DNA of 64,000 bases from assembly GCF_000276665.1 (NCBI RefSeq), contig NW_004955476.1:7723298-7787297 (forward strand). Reading direction: 5' to 3'. Under the pieces are notes generated by a model, which did not search any database, had not been told where the DNA came from, and worked only from the letters and a program-made list of their open reading frames with translations. Shown one piece after another: positions 24,892 through 36,059 of this stretch (the stretch's first letter is position 1; every line of letters begins with the position of its first letter). A program made the translations under genes and the position numbers. This stretch comes from Chinchilla lanigera. Its lineage: Eukaryota > Chordata > Mammalia > Rodentia > Chinchillidae.

Positions 24892-25310
24892 TGTCTGGGT
24901 TACTCTTCTGTCATTGTTATTTTTCTCTCACTGTTACTTTTCTCTCATTGGGATGAAATACCTGACACCCCAAATTAAGGAAGGAAAGGTTTATTTAGCT
25001 CACAGTCTGTGGAAGTTTCATTCCATAATCAACTGGCTCCAAGACAGGGTGGCACAAGACAGAGGGGCAACAGTTCATGGCAGGGGGAGACAGCAAAAGC
25101 ACCAAGATCAAAAGCGGGGAAGAGCAAGCCTCTCCTCCCTCATATTGTAAGCAGGCTATTTGCCCTCTGTGGGTGTAGCACTCACACCTTCTCCAGGGCC
25201 TCCTCTTGCAGATTCTCAGGCTGGTCACAACATGAGGACCCTACACCCTGCTCTGTCACTTAGTTAAGCCTCTAAACTTCTCACATTAACACAATGAATC
25301 AACCATCACA
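24892..25310 (-). repeat. 5' LTR of the MaLR element
   Basis: This is the partner of 22880-23270. It contains three adjacent copies of a 17-bp unit (24900-24916, 24917-24933, 24934-24950), where the 3' LTR has one. Since LTRs are identical at integration, this difference arose afterwards. Confidence 0.88.
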
Positions 25311-25689
25311 TGTCTTATCATCTTTTACTTTTAAAGTTCAACCAGTGTTATGCTTTTAAAACATAAGCTTCTATAATTTTTCACAAAGGCTTAATCATTT
25401 TAATATACTATGCTGCATTCTGTCATAGGATATAATGTAGTTAATTTAGCATATTGCTATATTTTTTAAATCTAAAATGCTATGTATTGTATCATTAAGA
25501 AAGACACAATATTATGGATATATCAATATTCACATATAAATCTTCATTTCTAACTCATGTCATACACAACCATCAGTGTTGGTGCTGTGGATCTAAAAAC
25601 AAAAGGTGAAGTAAAAGGGCTTTGAGAAGACAACTTTTGGATCTTGAATATGAAAACTATACATACAAGACCAAAACACTGTCAGGTGT
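25311..25689. other. AT-rich unassigned sequence
   Basis: No gene or repeat recognised between the MaLR element and the B1-ID dimer. Confidence 0.4.
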
Positions 25690-25855
25690 TGAGGGATAGG
25701 ACTCTGAGAAGCTGAGACAGGAGGAATGCAAGTTTGAGCCCAGTCTAAGCAACTTAGTGACTTAAAAAGACCCTGCTTCAAATTTTTAAAATTCACAAAA
25801 AGGCTGGGGTTGTAGCTTAGTGTGAAGGCCCTGGGTTCAATTTGTAGTACAACAG
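25690..25855 (+). repeat. B1-ID dimeric SINE
   Basis: A B1 monomer ('gaagctgagacaggagg', 'agtttgagcccagtctaagcaac') is joined through an A-rich linker to an ID-like unit ('gctggggttgtagcttagtg', 'ggccctgggttcaattt'). Fused B1-ID SINEs are known from non-murid rodents. Two further copies lie at about 58790 and 61800. Confidence 0.75.
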
Positions 25856-25869
25856 AAGAGAGAGAGCGA

Positions 25870-25954
<85 letters not shown>

Positions 25955-26085
25955 AGTAGGAATTGGAGAAGGAGTAGAAGGAGGAGCAGGAAGAGGAAGA
26001 AGGGGAGGAGAAGGAGGAGGAAAGGAAGGAATGAAGGAAGGATAAAGAAGTAAAGAAAAAGAAACAGAAGCTATAAAAGAGCATA
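25856..26085. repeat. (CA)n-(GA)n microsatellite running into a polypurine tract
   Basis: About 15 CA units (25871-25900) are followed by about 25 GA units (25901-25950). After that comes an almost pure GGA/GAA purine stretch to about 26080. It probably grew from the tail of the B1-ID element just upstream. Long purine mirror-type tracts can form triplex structures. The 163-codon minus-strand frame here is a low-complexity artefact. Confidence 0.9.
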
Positions 26086-26149
26086 TTAAAAGAGGTTATA
26101 TTAGAAGAGGTTCACCAGCGACAAGATAAAAGATTAGTCATAGATTGAA

Positions 26150-27015
26150 GAATTTATTCATATCACATATATTCAAAATGTGTTTATATCCAGAATATAT
26201 AAGAACTTCTCCAAATCAACAAGAAAAAAGGAAGATAACTAAATTAAAATCTCTTTTGAAAAGGTCAAAGACTTTAACAATTATCTTATAAGGAAAAATA
26301 TTCAAATTGCCAGTATACATCTGGAATGCTTTGACTTGTATTCATAATTAGAAAAAAAATGCAAAGTAAAACAACTGTGAAGTTTCATTTCATATTCATA
26401 AGAATGGTTAAAACACAACTGGCTGAAATACTAAATATTAATAGAGATGTAGTAGGCCTGCTGGAATTCTTGTGTACTGCTGGTGGGAGCCAGATTTGTA
26501 CGTACACTTAGAAAAAATATTTGGTAGCACTATTAAACATATGCACACCGTATGACCAAGCATTCCACTCCTTCACATAAATCTAACAGCAACTTTTGCA
26601 TATGTGTATCAAAGCCATACACATGCATGTTTATATAATAGTACTCTTAATTGCACAGTCTGAAAACCATCCAATATCATTCAACAGTCTATTGGATAAA
26701 TAAATTATGTTGTATTTATACAATGGAAAACCAAACTACTGCTTCCTGAAGGAACTTGGATGCATTTAACAAACATAGTCTTTTTTAAAAGACACCAGAC
26801 ACAAAATATTACATGTTCTATGAAAATATTTATATATATATATATATATATATTTTTTTATTTTAAAGCATGAAGAATGATCTACAGTGGCACAGGGAGC
26901 ACTCTGGGTTTCCTTGAATATTCATCGTTTCATGCCTGAGTTACGGGTCGGTGCTCACTTTATAATAACTCTTCAAGCTACTTCATTTGTGTACTTTTAG
27001 TTTATCCTTGAAAAA
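26150..27015 (+). mobile_element. L1 fragment: ORF2 C-terminus and 3'UTR
   Basis: It begins 'atatccagaatatataagaact' and passes through 'gtactgctggtgggagcc', 'accgtatgaccaagcattccactcc', 'caacagtctattggataaataaa', 'acaatggaaaacc' and 'gacaccagacacaaaatatt'. This is the known L1M order up to the 3'UTR. A (TA)n run lies at about 26829-26851. It ends near 'acttttagtttatccttgaaaa'. 5'-truncated and mutated. Confidence 0.8.
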
Positions 27016-27969
27016 AAAGCATTACTTATTGAATAACCATATGCACAAAGTGATGTGGAAAGAGCGGAGAACATCACATGGGAGATCAAAGCTCTTTGCT
27101 GCAGGGAATTTGAAATCAGAATTCTTCATCTCTCAAATGCAAGCACAGAAACCCCCGTGTGGGTGGGTTAGAGAAGTTAAGAGTTTCATATTTGTCATAA
27201 GAAGGACAATTCAGACTCTAACATTATGAAAATCTTTGACGGACCCAACTCCTGCAGTTTTTACTGTGTGGGTTTTGGTTTTTTGGTTGAAAGATGGGAA
27301 TTTAGTCAAAGTTACTGGGAGGGAGAGAGAGAAGGAGAGAAAGAGACAAAGATTGTCCAGCAATCCCACCCCTAGTCTTCATTTGACATAACTGTTTCAC
27401 CTCTAATCTTGAGAATACCTGGGTGGATGAGCTGGAAGAAGGTGAAAGAAGGGCTTTGGAATGGTGATAATGAACAAACAGTGTGACTTGCCATAGACTT
27501 GGAAGACATATAACACTGGGAAAATATTACAATGGAAGGAAATATTTGTGCAAATGTAGTTGGTCTCTCCTTGTTTCTTTCCCTTCCTTCATCCCAGGTA
27601 AGGTCACATGTTCCTGGAAGCTTTGCACCCCATGCTGTCTGCACTTGGTATAAAGGCAGCTCTCTAGAATGCAGGATCTGTGAAGGAATCCTCTATGTGA
27701 TTATTTATTTGGGAAGCACACTGCAAAGGATATGAGCTCTTGTACCAACAGTGAACTCCAACAAAACATCAGTTTTCCAAAGCATTGTGTAGATAGGCGT
27801 GGTGATGTCTTTTTTCTCTTAAATCAATAAAAAGAGAAAAAGGTATTTCAGTACTTCAGAATGTTTTGGTCAGTTCACCTTAGTAGGACAGCATGAAAAT
27901 TTTGTCAGTTCTTGACTCATTAGGAAGTAATCACTCATTTATGCAGCAAATAATTGTGTACACCTTATG
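27016..27969. other. Unassigned; short GA-rich tract
   Basis: No gene recognised. A GGGA/GAGA purine tract lies at about 27315-27352. Frames of 67-90 codons overlap on opposite strands without visible domains. Confidence 0.35.
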
Positions 27970-28100
27970 TACTGGGTACTGTGTTACCTACTCTAATGCC
28001 AGTTATCATATTTAAACTCTGCCTAAGCCTTTCTTATCTTAAATGTGATAGAACTGAGTTTCAGAGGGATTCAAGGGTATTAGCAAACTATTGAACAGTA
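27970..28100 (-). repeat. L2/MIR3-like fragment
   Basis: 'gtgtacaccttatgtactgggtactgtgttacctac' corresponds to the reverse L2/MIR3 motif '...cctactatgtgccaggcactg...'. It continues into 'gatagaactgagtttcagaggg', like reverse MIR 'gaggaaactgaggcacagag'. Strongly diverged. Confidence 0.5.
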
Positions 28101-29959
28101 AATAATTCAATCAGACTACAGTTTCTTTGATTGTAGGTCCAATAGGGGTTTCTGTTCCATAAGGTTTCTCATAATGATCCTCCTTCCTGGCGTGTGTTAA
28201 CCTTGGTTCATCTGCCCAGTTATCACAATAATGATATGTAGAGGGCTGCAATAGTTTGCAACAGTTTCGGTCCTTGTCTGTAGATTTTAAAACATGTATT
28301 TTCCACTAATTTTAAAAGGGAGACATTCTTTTCCTCAGGGTGCTTACTGGAATTTAGAATTTGCTTCTGATTGTAGGTTGAAGTCTGCCCACATAGGAGT
28401 GGAGATCTATATACATTTTGTGCAACTTGCTATTTTTGTTTTTAGTCCTTTTTATATTTTTATTTTAGTGTATACACTAGATATTAATAAAGCATAAAAA
28501 GCACTCTTCTTACTTCTATGAAACAAAAAACTGAAATTTCATTACAAAATAATTGGAGAGCAATAATTAACACAGTGTACCATGAACTTAAAAGAATGGC
28601 CAAAATGTTACTCAGAATATTTTGAAATGTCAGTTAAAAATTAAGAAAACTTTCAAGTATTCAATTCTTATGATTACAGAAGAAAAATAAATGGAAAGAA
28701 GAAAAATTCCATGAATAACATTAATAGCACTTGCTTTTCTAGGCTTATTTAATCTTGCATTGTAATTAGATGAATCTGAGCCACATCTAAGAAGTGGTGC
28801 TGTTCAGACGGTTGGAATTTCCATTACACTTTGCACCTTAAGTTCTATTTCTTGGCATTGTTGTGTTGTCTGAGGATTTTAACTATTCTTAAATTAACCA
28901 TAGAGGCAAAAGTATTCTAACAGCTGTTAAAAATGGAAACTTATACAAAATAAAGTGCTTTTCAGGAGACTTAAAATAGAACTATTTGTCTCTAATGGGG
29001 TGATAATCTCAGGAGTGTGACTCCAAGTGGACTGAGAGAGATGGCACATCTATGCCTATGTTTCCATGGAGGAAAGTGAGACAGGGTGTAAGTCACCCTA
29101 CACCCAGAGGATCACTGAGACTGGGTTATAACTTTGCCTTGCACACTGTCCAGAATGTTGCCACAGTGACAATATCCTGATGATGACTACAATTAGCATA
29201 TAATGGGCTGTCCTTCTCTTTTTCAAACCTTGAGGTAAAATACATAGCTTGCCTTTCAATGACAAGTATAAGTCCTCTTGCGCGAAAAAGAAGAGTTAGG
29301 GACTGTTCACATGTCTATCAGTGTAACTCTGTCAGATACAGTGTAACTGTGTCTCTATCAGCGTAACTACCTTACAAAGTTAAGTAGAAGCCCTTGTTTG
29401 GCAACGTGAAACTGACTTACCTACATAGGTATATATATCAAAATTGAAATATAGATAAAAGTATTTCTGTCAGTGAGCCTTGCAGAGGGTGGAAAATCCC
29501 TCCCAATGGTTCCTGAGACTCAGCACAGGTAGGTGGCATTTGGTGACTCACAGAAGAAGGAACTGTGGTGCAGATTAATTATTTTTTTTGGCTATAAAGC
29601 GATGGTGGTTTATTTTGCACTAATAATGGAAAAGTTGATAAATGTCATTCAAGTCATTAAGACCAAAGTTTCTGATGCTGTTGGAAAGTAACCCAAAGAT
29701 ACTTTGAAAGAACAGACATTTATGGCAATCTACCAGAATTGTTGATATTTTCACCATTAGTATAATCTACCGTTAATTATTAATGTTTTTCTTCAGTTAA
29801 AAATATTCTTTGTCAAGTATCCGATAACTTGCTTTATCATTTCACCCAAGCGGGGGCTGCTAACAAGACGAGAGTTTCCTTCCTACGCACAAGTACCACG
29901 CTGTAAAGTAGTTTCAAACTATGCCATTAACCAGGCCTTGTGTGGGCGAGGGTGCCGCA
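28101..29959. other. Unassigned sequence
   Basis: No gene or clear transposon seen. Near 29310-29370 the phrase 'tctatcag[t/c]gtaact' recurs, a minor local duplication. Confidence 0.35.
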
Positions 29960-30260
29960 GAGTGGACGTCTTCATATCGTGCTGGTGGGAGTAAACTAGG
30001 GCAACGCTTCCAGATGGCAACATATATCAAAGGAGGACGTGCTCTTTGAACCAGAGACTAATGCTGGAAGGCTGCCCCAAGGAATTTATCAGGCAAATGC
30101 TAAAGATGATCACTGCTAGGTTGCTTACAATACAAAAAAAAAAATCAAATAATTCAAATTGCTCATAAGATGATTTGAAAATGCTATTACTGCTCTGGAT
30201 ACTAAATCATGCCATAGGTAAAATTATTAAATAAATTTACGTTTTGATATGGGGTATGTT
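29960..30260 (+). mobile_element. L1/HAL1-like 3' fragment
   Basis: 'tgctggtgggagtaaactagggcaac', 'gatggcaacatatatcaaa', 'ccccaaggaatttatcaggc' and 'tgcttacaatac' follow the order of the L1/HAL1 3' end. In the consensus these are 'gctggtgggaatgtaaactggtacaac', 'tggcaatatctatcaaa', 'aggaatttatcc' and 'gtttgtaatagc'. No coding capacity remains. Confidence 0.65.
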
Positions 30261-32584
30261 TGTACTGTGCTGCCGAAGGGAAAAGGGAGGTTAACCGAAA
30301 ACAGTATGCGACGTACATGTACACTTTTCTAAAAATAAGTATATATATTTATAGCTATAATTGTAGTTGCATGTAAATAGAGATAGGTTAGATTCTTCTA
30401 CCTACATTAATTATGTTAGAGGCTAATTAGTAGAGTAGGAAAAGAATACTGTAATTTAAAAATAATCATCCCTGTTACTCTGCATGATTTAAAATTATTA
30501 TCTTTTGCTCTTTTGTATGCTACTTTTATCCTAAAATAAATATGAGTACTTGGGTGGTGAAGACCAGAATTAATAAAACATAGGTTTTTCATTGACTTCT
30601 TTCTGTGCTTTCCCTTTGTGATGGCTCTGTTCTCAGGAGAGATTGTAAGGTCAGAAAGAACAACCTACTGAAAGCTTTCTAGATCACACCTACCACTTTC
30701 TGTCACATCTAAGGCACCACTATTCCTGCAGAGATTTCTAAGCCCGTGTCTTTCCCTCTTTGCATAATAAAATCCACTTTCTACTGGATGGCTAGATAGG
30801 ACATTTGTCCTTTATTAGTCACTTCCCAATTCCTCTGTGATTTTCCTATTTCTGTCTGCTGGTTGAATGCTTCCCTCATCTTGAATCTGAAAGCTGTTCT
30901 TCTTCTTGTACGCACCCTGATCCATTCAAAGTTTGAACCTGGACGTCAGTGAATGAGATTTCCCACAGCGTAGTTCCCTCACCTCATGAGAGACTTTTGC
31001 ACCGTGCCACTTCCTCTCCCACTTGAGAACAGTGGAAAGGACTCCCCGCGTCCACAATTCTGGTAGCTTCTGCCGTGTGGGTATGGAGGGAATCCGGGGA
31101 TAGCTAGGGAAAGCTTCATGGAGTTCTGCCCTCCATTTCAGATATTCTGCGACTCCTGCTCATGGGAAATGCGAAGAGGGCACCAGAAATGAGACAGAGG
31201 GAACCATACGAGCTAGTGCTTAAAGAACTGCTGCTGCATTAGGCTTTACTCGATTTGACTTCTAACAGCCATTTACAAATGGGGACCTTAGAGTGCTTAT
31301 TTAAACTTCCTGAAACTCAGCTTCTCCAGGTATAAAATTGGCATAACGCCGGTTATTCTGTTATTAATGTGAACACACAATAAATAGTATCTGCAAAGAA
31401 ATCACACTAACATTTGATAAACAGCAACAGCAAAATATGTCTGGTTCCTAACGCGATGGTCTTCACGCTGATTGTCGTCGATATCCTCACGCTCCAATAA
31501 ACTCCACCCGAGCAGAGAGGGAAAGCAGAGACACTGTTTCAGAAAACGCAGCAGCAATCACTCCTGTTACTCATATATGCATATAGTCCCAGTAGCTGAC
31601 ATGTCCTTACTTTCATATATCGTTTGCAATCCATAGATTCTAACTCTAGTTATATATTTATAAGCTCAGTACTTGGTTCGAATTAGTGAGGGGAAACAAC
31701 AAAACAAAATAAAATGAAATGATCAGTAGAATGTCTGCTGCCTTGTACAAAAGTTTATTCTGCTTGCCATGAACTGGAGCAACTCAATGTGAATTCGGTT
31801 TTTGCCTGTTTTCATTGATATCTCCTTAATGAATCTTCATTATCAGTTTCTTCACTTTCATCCTTCGGGTGTTTCATAATTAAGAAGCCAGAGGTAATAC
31901 TTTATTTAATTTAAGGAATCCCTCCTTTCCTCTTCTTAGCTGTTCATTGACAGGCAATAGTAGGCTGTATACTTTCCTCTTGGGCCAAAGGTTTTCTCGC
32001 CAAAGTTGGATTCTTTTGGCAACATCTCTACTTCTTTCTTCACTTTTCATAGCTGGCACTTTGCTTTTCCTGTCTTCCCTCTGTTACCTTTTTCATTTTT
32101 CTTGATCTTAGTAGCTGTGTGGCTGTTCAACCTGATTCAGAAGCACAGTCTTCTGTAACTCTTATTCACTTTTGGAGAATTGCCTTCATAGTTTGGAAAC
32201 ACCTCCCAAGACAATCCTGCACACTCGGTCTATGGAACAGGAAAACTTGCATAATGTAGTTGAATATAGTATTAAGTGTATCAGTAAGAATCAAGATTAT
32301 TTGGGTCTTTTTCCACATATAGTAAAAAAAAAATTAAGTTTTCAAGTATTTTATGTGTATTCATTAAAAGTTGAAATTGATTTTATTGTAAAGGTTTATA
32401 CCTCTGTCTTTTATTTCTTTCATGTTCACTGAAAACAGTTGAAGATAGACACAGCTCTAATATGATTTGATTTTTTCCCAGAGATGTGGCTATAATTAAT
32501 CCAATTTGTCCAATGTTCATCAATTTCATTGACTGTTCCAATCTATTTTTCCCCTGAAAAATGAAACCACTTAAATAATACTCA
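30261..32584. other. Unassigned; contains a CpG cluster at 31451-31516
   Basis: No gene or transposon recognised. In this CpG-poor context 31451-31516 stands out with about seven CpG dinucleotides in some 65 bases, on both strands within short open stretches. It could be a conserved exon or regulatory remnant, or simply recently inserted DNA. Confidence 0.35.
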
Positions 32585-32696
32585 TTGTATTAGTTTCCTG
32601 ATTTTACAAATTACCACAAGAGAGAAAGTTTACAATACAACTTCATTTTGAAGTAGTGGAAGCTAGCATTTTGAAATTAAGATTTTGCAGGTGATT
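32585..32696 (-). repeat. MLT1-type LTR fragment
   Basis: 'tgtattagtttcctgattttacaaattaccacaagagag' matches the antisense start of MLT1 LTRs ('tgtgttagtttcctagggctgctataacaaattaccacaaa'). It is cut off close to the ERV LTR at 32733, which probably inserted into or beside it. Confidence 0.65.
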
Positions 32697-32732
32697 CTAC
32701 ATCCAAGGCTCTTAGACATAACTCTTCCCTTG

Positions 32733-33610
32733 TGTGGTGGATTGACAACTGGTGGTCAACTTGTGACACCCAGCTGAACTGAGCTGAACTGGAGGTAGGT
32801 GTGAGAGGCCCACCTGAGGGTTGTTGCTGGCAGCATAAGAGGCAGAATTGGAGAGGAAAAACTTGAGAGGCTGTTGGAAGCTGGTAGAAGCTGTTTAGAC
32901 CCTGTTGGAAGCTGTTGAGAAGCAGTAGGGAGCTGTTGGTTTTCCTGAAGAAGTCTGTCATGCTGTTTTTCTTGATGAACTCGGCTGTTCTCAACAGAGG
33001 AGGTGCTCAGCACATAGTTGTGGCTGAGAATGGGTACTGTTCACTTTGGGGGAGTTCTGGTCCTCACTTTGAGAATTGCTTCCTGGCTCCAGAGGGGAAG
33101 GTAGTGCACTTCACAGTCTCCTGGAGAAACTTGTCATATTGGCTTTCCTGATGGGAGCTTGGCTTTTCTCATCATCAGAGGAGCTCAGAACCTCACTGTT
33201 GCTGAGGATGGCTGTGGTACATTTTGGGGGAGCTTGGTTCTTACTTTAAGCATTGCTTCCTGGCTCCAGTTCATTTTCCTCAACCTGTTAGCACAGATCC
33301 TTCATCCCTCTGGCACAGACTTTCTAGTTTCCACCACTGACCTTCAAACCTTCCCAGAACAGATCCATGAAGCAGACCTGCATGAGACATTGTCATGGGC
33401 TCTTGGCCTCCAAGTGGACTCATGGGAGGCATTGTTATGAGCTCTAGGTCTTCAGCTGGACTCACACAGGACATTACTGTGGGATCCAGGCCCTCATGTG
33501 TGGACAGATATCCTGCACTCTTTGTATATGATTTTTTGGGTGACTATTATAAAATAATCTTTTAAAATATCTGTTCTGTATTATATTGTTCCCCTTGAAA
33601 AACCCCAAAC
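32733..33610 (+). mobile_element. ERV-type solo LTR, copy 1 (with internal duplication)
   Basis: This aligns with 59699-60347. Shared text includes 'acacccagctgaactg', 'aggcccacc', 'tgctgaggatggctgtgg', 'cacagactttctagttt', 'ccaccactgacct', 'caggacattactgtgggat' and 'tataaaataatctt'. No internal retroviral sequence flanks it, so it looks like a solo LTR. This copy is about 230 bp longer, mainly because a roughly 145-bp block (32948-33092) is repeated at 33124-33269. The exact LTR family is not recognised. Confidence 0.7.
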
Positions 33611-33689
33611 CACACACATAGCACCGCACACCTAGATTAACTAGAACTTAACTTGTAATTACTAGTGTTGATGATGTCTTTCTCTCTTT

Positions 33690-33865
33690 CTATTCCTCGT
33701 AATACTCCGCTACCCAGTCATTAAGGCCAAGCTTCGTTTTACGCTTTATATCTGGCCTGGCCACCAGCATCTTGCCTGAACACATTCCTCCAATGAATAT
33801 AAATGAAATGAGTGCTAGAAAGAATGTAGCCAAAGAATACCAAATGTATGAAGAAAGAAGTTGGT
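33690..33865 (-). CDS. Possible terminal coding exon of an unidentified membrane protein (or its pseudogene)
   Basis: The minus strand holds an open stretch that ends at a TAG (33690-33692). It reads as about 20 hydrophobic residues ('YSLATFFLALISFIFIGG'), then a polar tail with 'KRKTK' and an acidic, aromatic end ('DWVAEYYEE'). This layout, one membrane helix followed by a basic cytoplasmic tail, looks protein-like. A good candidate splice acceptor lies inside it: a long C/T-rich tract ending 'ttctttctag' with AG at 33815-33816, in a frame that stays open. The last 60 bases contain four CpGs, unusual here. Upstream, the longer frame runs into a MER5-like transposon at 33871, so the 117-codon extension is not credible. 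I do not recognise the protein. No polyadenylation signal was seen just downstream. It may be chance. Confidence 0.3.
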
Positions 33866-33870
33866 CTGTA

Positions 33871-34020
33871 CAGTGGTTTTCAGAATGTTCTGACTGCCAG
33901 CGATGATTTAGAACTTTGGGGAGATAATGTGATTCTCCTGAAAAGCTCTGATTCTTTGAATAATTGTGAAGCCCAGAAATCTGTGTTACAGACAGTTTGT
34001 TCAGATTATTCCTTACTTTT
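33871..34020 (+). mobile_element. MER5-like hAT remnant
   Basis: It starts with the terminus 'cagtggttttcag' and contains 'gattctcctg' and 'gaagcccagaaatctgtgtta', matching the MER5 consensus order ('ggggcccagcaatctgtgttt'). The opposite terminal repeat is lost. Confidence 0.55.
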
Positions 34021-36059
34021 TGAAGCACAAAACAACACTTCATGCCTGGTGGCTATAGGAAAATAACGCGGAATCATGTAAGGAATCATCTAATTCTCAT
34101 CTAGTGCAAGCTGTGGTACCTTAAGAAGTTCTTTGACTTTACTTAGCTTACTTCTTCACTGATAAAATGAATGTAATTAATTCTAAAATTCTGGCATTCC
34201 TATTTTTGTCATGATTTGACTCTCAAAGTGTAGGTGTGGTTTTAGAATTTCTTCTTGAAGGAGAGGTAGAGTTTCTCACACATGTTTTACCATAGTAATC
34301 ATGAAACTATACGGAAATGATCAGGGGTGATCATGTTTAATTTGAGTAACAATAGATGGATTCTTACTACTCTTTGTCAATATATTTTACATTTATATAA
34401 GGAGCCAATTGTTATAAGGCAGAGTTATTAATGCAGATTTTTATAATGGAGAGCTAGTGATACATACTCTACTTTTTTGGACAAGGAAAGATTCAATATC
34501 AAGAAAATAAATGCATCACTTCAAGTAGTAATAAGGAATGAAAGAAAAAACTGTCAAAAGGCAAGTAGACACAAATAAAAGTCCACAAGTACAATTTAAA
34601 ATAGGGGAACTGAACGACGTAAAAGTAAAGTACATCTTGGGCTTTCCAGATTAATAGTTTTGGTTTCTCTTCCAGTTTTATATCTTATCTAAGTTCTTTG
34701 CTTTAAATTCTTTTGCCATAAAATGGCATTTTCTCTTAAGATTTCTAACCTAAAGTTTTTTTGTCCTTAGAGTGTATTGAGTTTATCTGTCCCACAGACC
34801 AGGGATAAAATAATGAAACTGTCATATTGGGGGTGACATTGTCAACAGTACAGTCAGGAAGTGGGTGTTCTCAGAAAAGGTGCAAATATAAGAAAACTAG
34901 AATAAATGGGATTGCCTATGTCTTGTTCTTTTCAAAGGAACAAGATAAAATAGAAAATGTACAACAAGTACATATTGATATATGCACTCATACATATTAT
35001 ATCTATCTACTGATAGTTGAAGAACTTGCAATAGCAATTTAGTGCTGCTTATTTCAGTTCAAGTTTCAAAATTCCTTCTTAAACAGAATCAAAACACAGC
35101 AAAAGGGCCACAAACGAATGGCTTGACAAGAAAGCCAATTTGACATTTAACAGTTGTATCATTTTCTTCGATTTTTGTAAGGTGCTTCATCTTTCATTAG
35201 TAGAAGAGTCAAACTAAATGGTTTCAAAATGAACGAGGTAGTTCCCCTTGCAGATGCACTTATGGATAGATGTTTTTCGTACTTGGGTTGAAAAGAATTC
35301 TTGAAGGCTTATTTAATTCTGACTTTTAGAAATAGATCATTAGATGGTTGGACAAACAAGATCATGCCTTAAATTATTTGAACAATTTTCTATTGAATAG
35401 AGAAGAGGATCTCAACTTTAATTTTAAGTTGTCTCAGATACATATTCAGGAAGTCACTGAAGTCAACTTTCTTTATGTCTCATGTTTTATTAGAATTTCT
35501 CATTGCAGGCTGGACAGTGTTGCGGGAAAAGATAACCTTGAAAATACAGTGTGAATTCCAGTCAAATTTAGCTATAAGTCCATTTGCAAAGCTTAGCACA
35601 CAAGGCATTTTTAAAAGAGTTTCTGGACTACATTGCTGGGTTGCCTAGCAACCTGAAATCCTCAGAATTCGAGGGTAGTCTTCCCCTCGTGAAATGTCAT
35701 CCCCTCATGAAGTACTGCCATTCAGGTTACAGGTAACTTTCACTGAAAATATGGCATAACTTCTACAGACTTAGACTTACATGATAATTCAGGGACAAGA
35801 GGTAGAGGTAGATGCCACAGGCCAGAATTAAGACTTCTGTAGACCACTAAGGCAACACGGTCACTGACCAGGAGAGGGATGTGTATAACTGGAATTCTTA
35901 GAGGTTTGGAAATATCAGTACTGAGGAATTTGTAAGTTTGTATTGCAGGGTCCTTGTCTTATAGGCACAAAGCTAGAAATTTCCATATCATATAAACAGA
36001 TATTTTTTCCTTCATCTACCTTATCACTGATAGTATAATCTCTCATAGAAGCAAAATAC
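34021..36059. other. Unassigned AT-rich sequence
   Basis: No gene recognised. An A-rich stretch at 34490-34620 could be L1-derived but lacks diagnostic motifs. Confidence 0.35.

Larger units (their letters stand above)
22880..25310 (-). mobile_element. Complete two-LTR MaLR (ERVL-MaLR) element
   Basis: Two direct repeats of about 391 and 419 bp (22880-23270 and 24892-25310) flank a 1.62-kb interior. Read on the minus strand the LTRs begin TGT and end ACA, and carry 'aataaacctttcc', the MaLR-type polyadenylation region. Just inside the 5' LTR is a tRNA-Leu-type primer-binding site (24869-24886). Just before the 3' LTR is a purine-rich tract. The interior has no gag-pol-length frame, as expected of non-autonomous MaLRs mobilised by ERVL-class helpers. 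It is an old endogenous element with many mutations. A clean 5-bp target duplication was not seen. Confidence 0.88.

Noticed and set aside
25593..26084. 163-codon minus-strand frame
   Set aside because: It translates a CA/GA/GGA microsatellite and polypurine tract into Ser/Leu/Cys-Val strings; low-complexity artefact.
33866..34043. N-terminal extension of the 117-codon frame
   Set aside because: This part is MER5-like transposon sequence, so only the segment below 33866 is considered.
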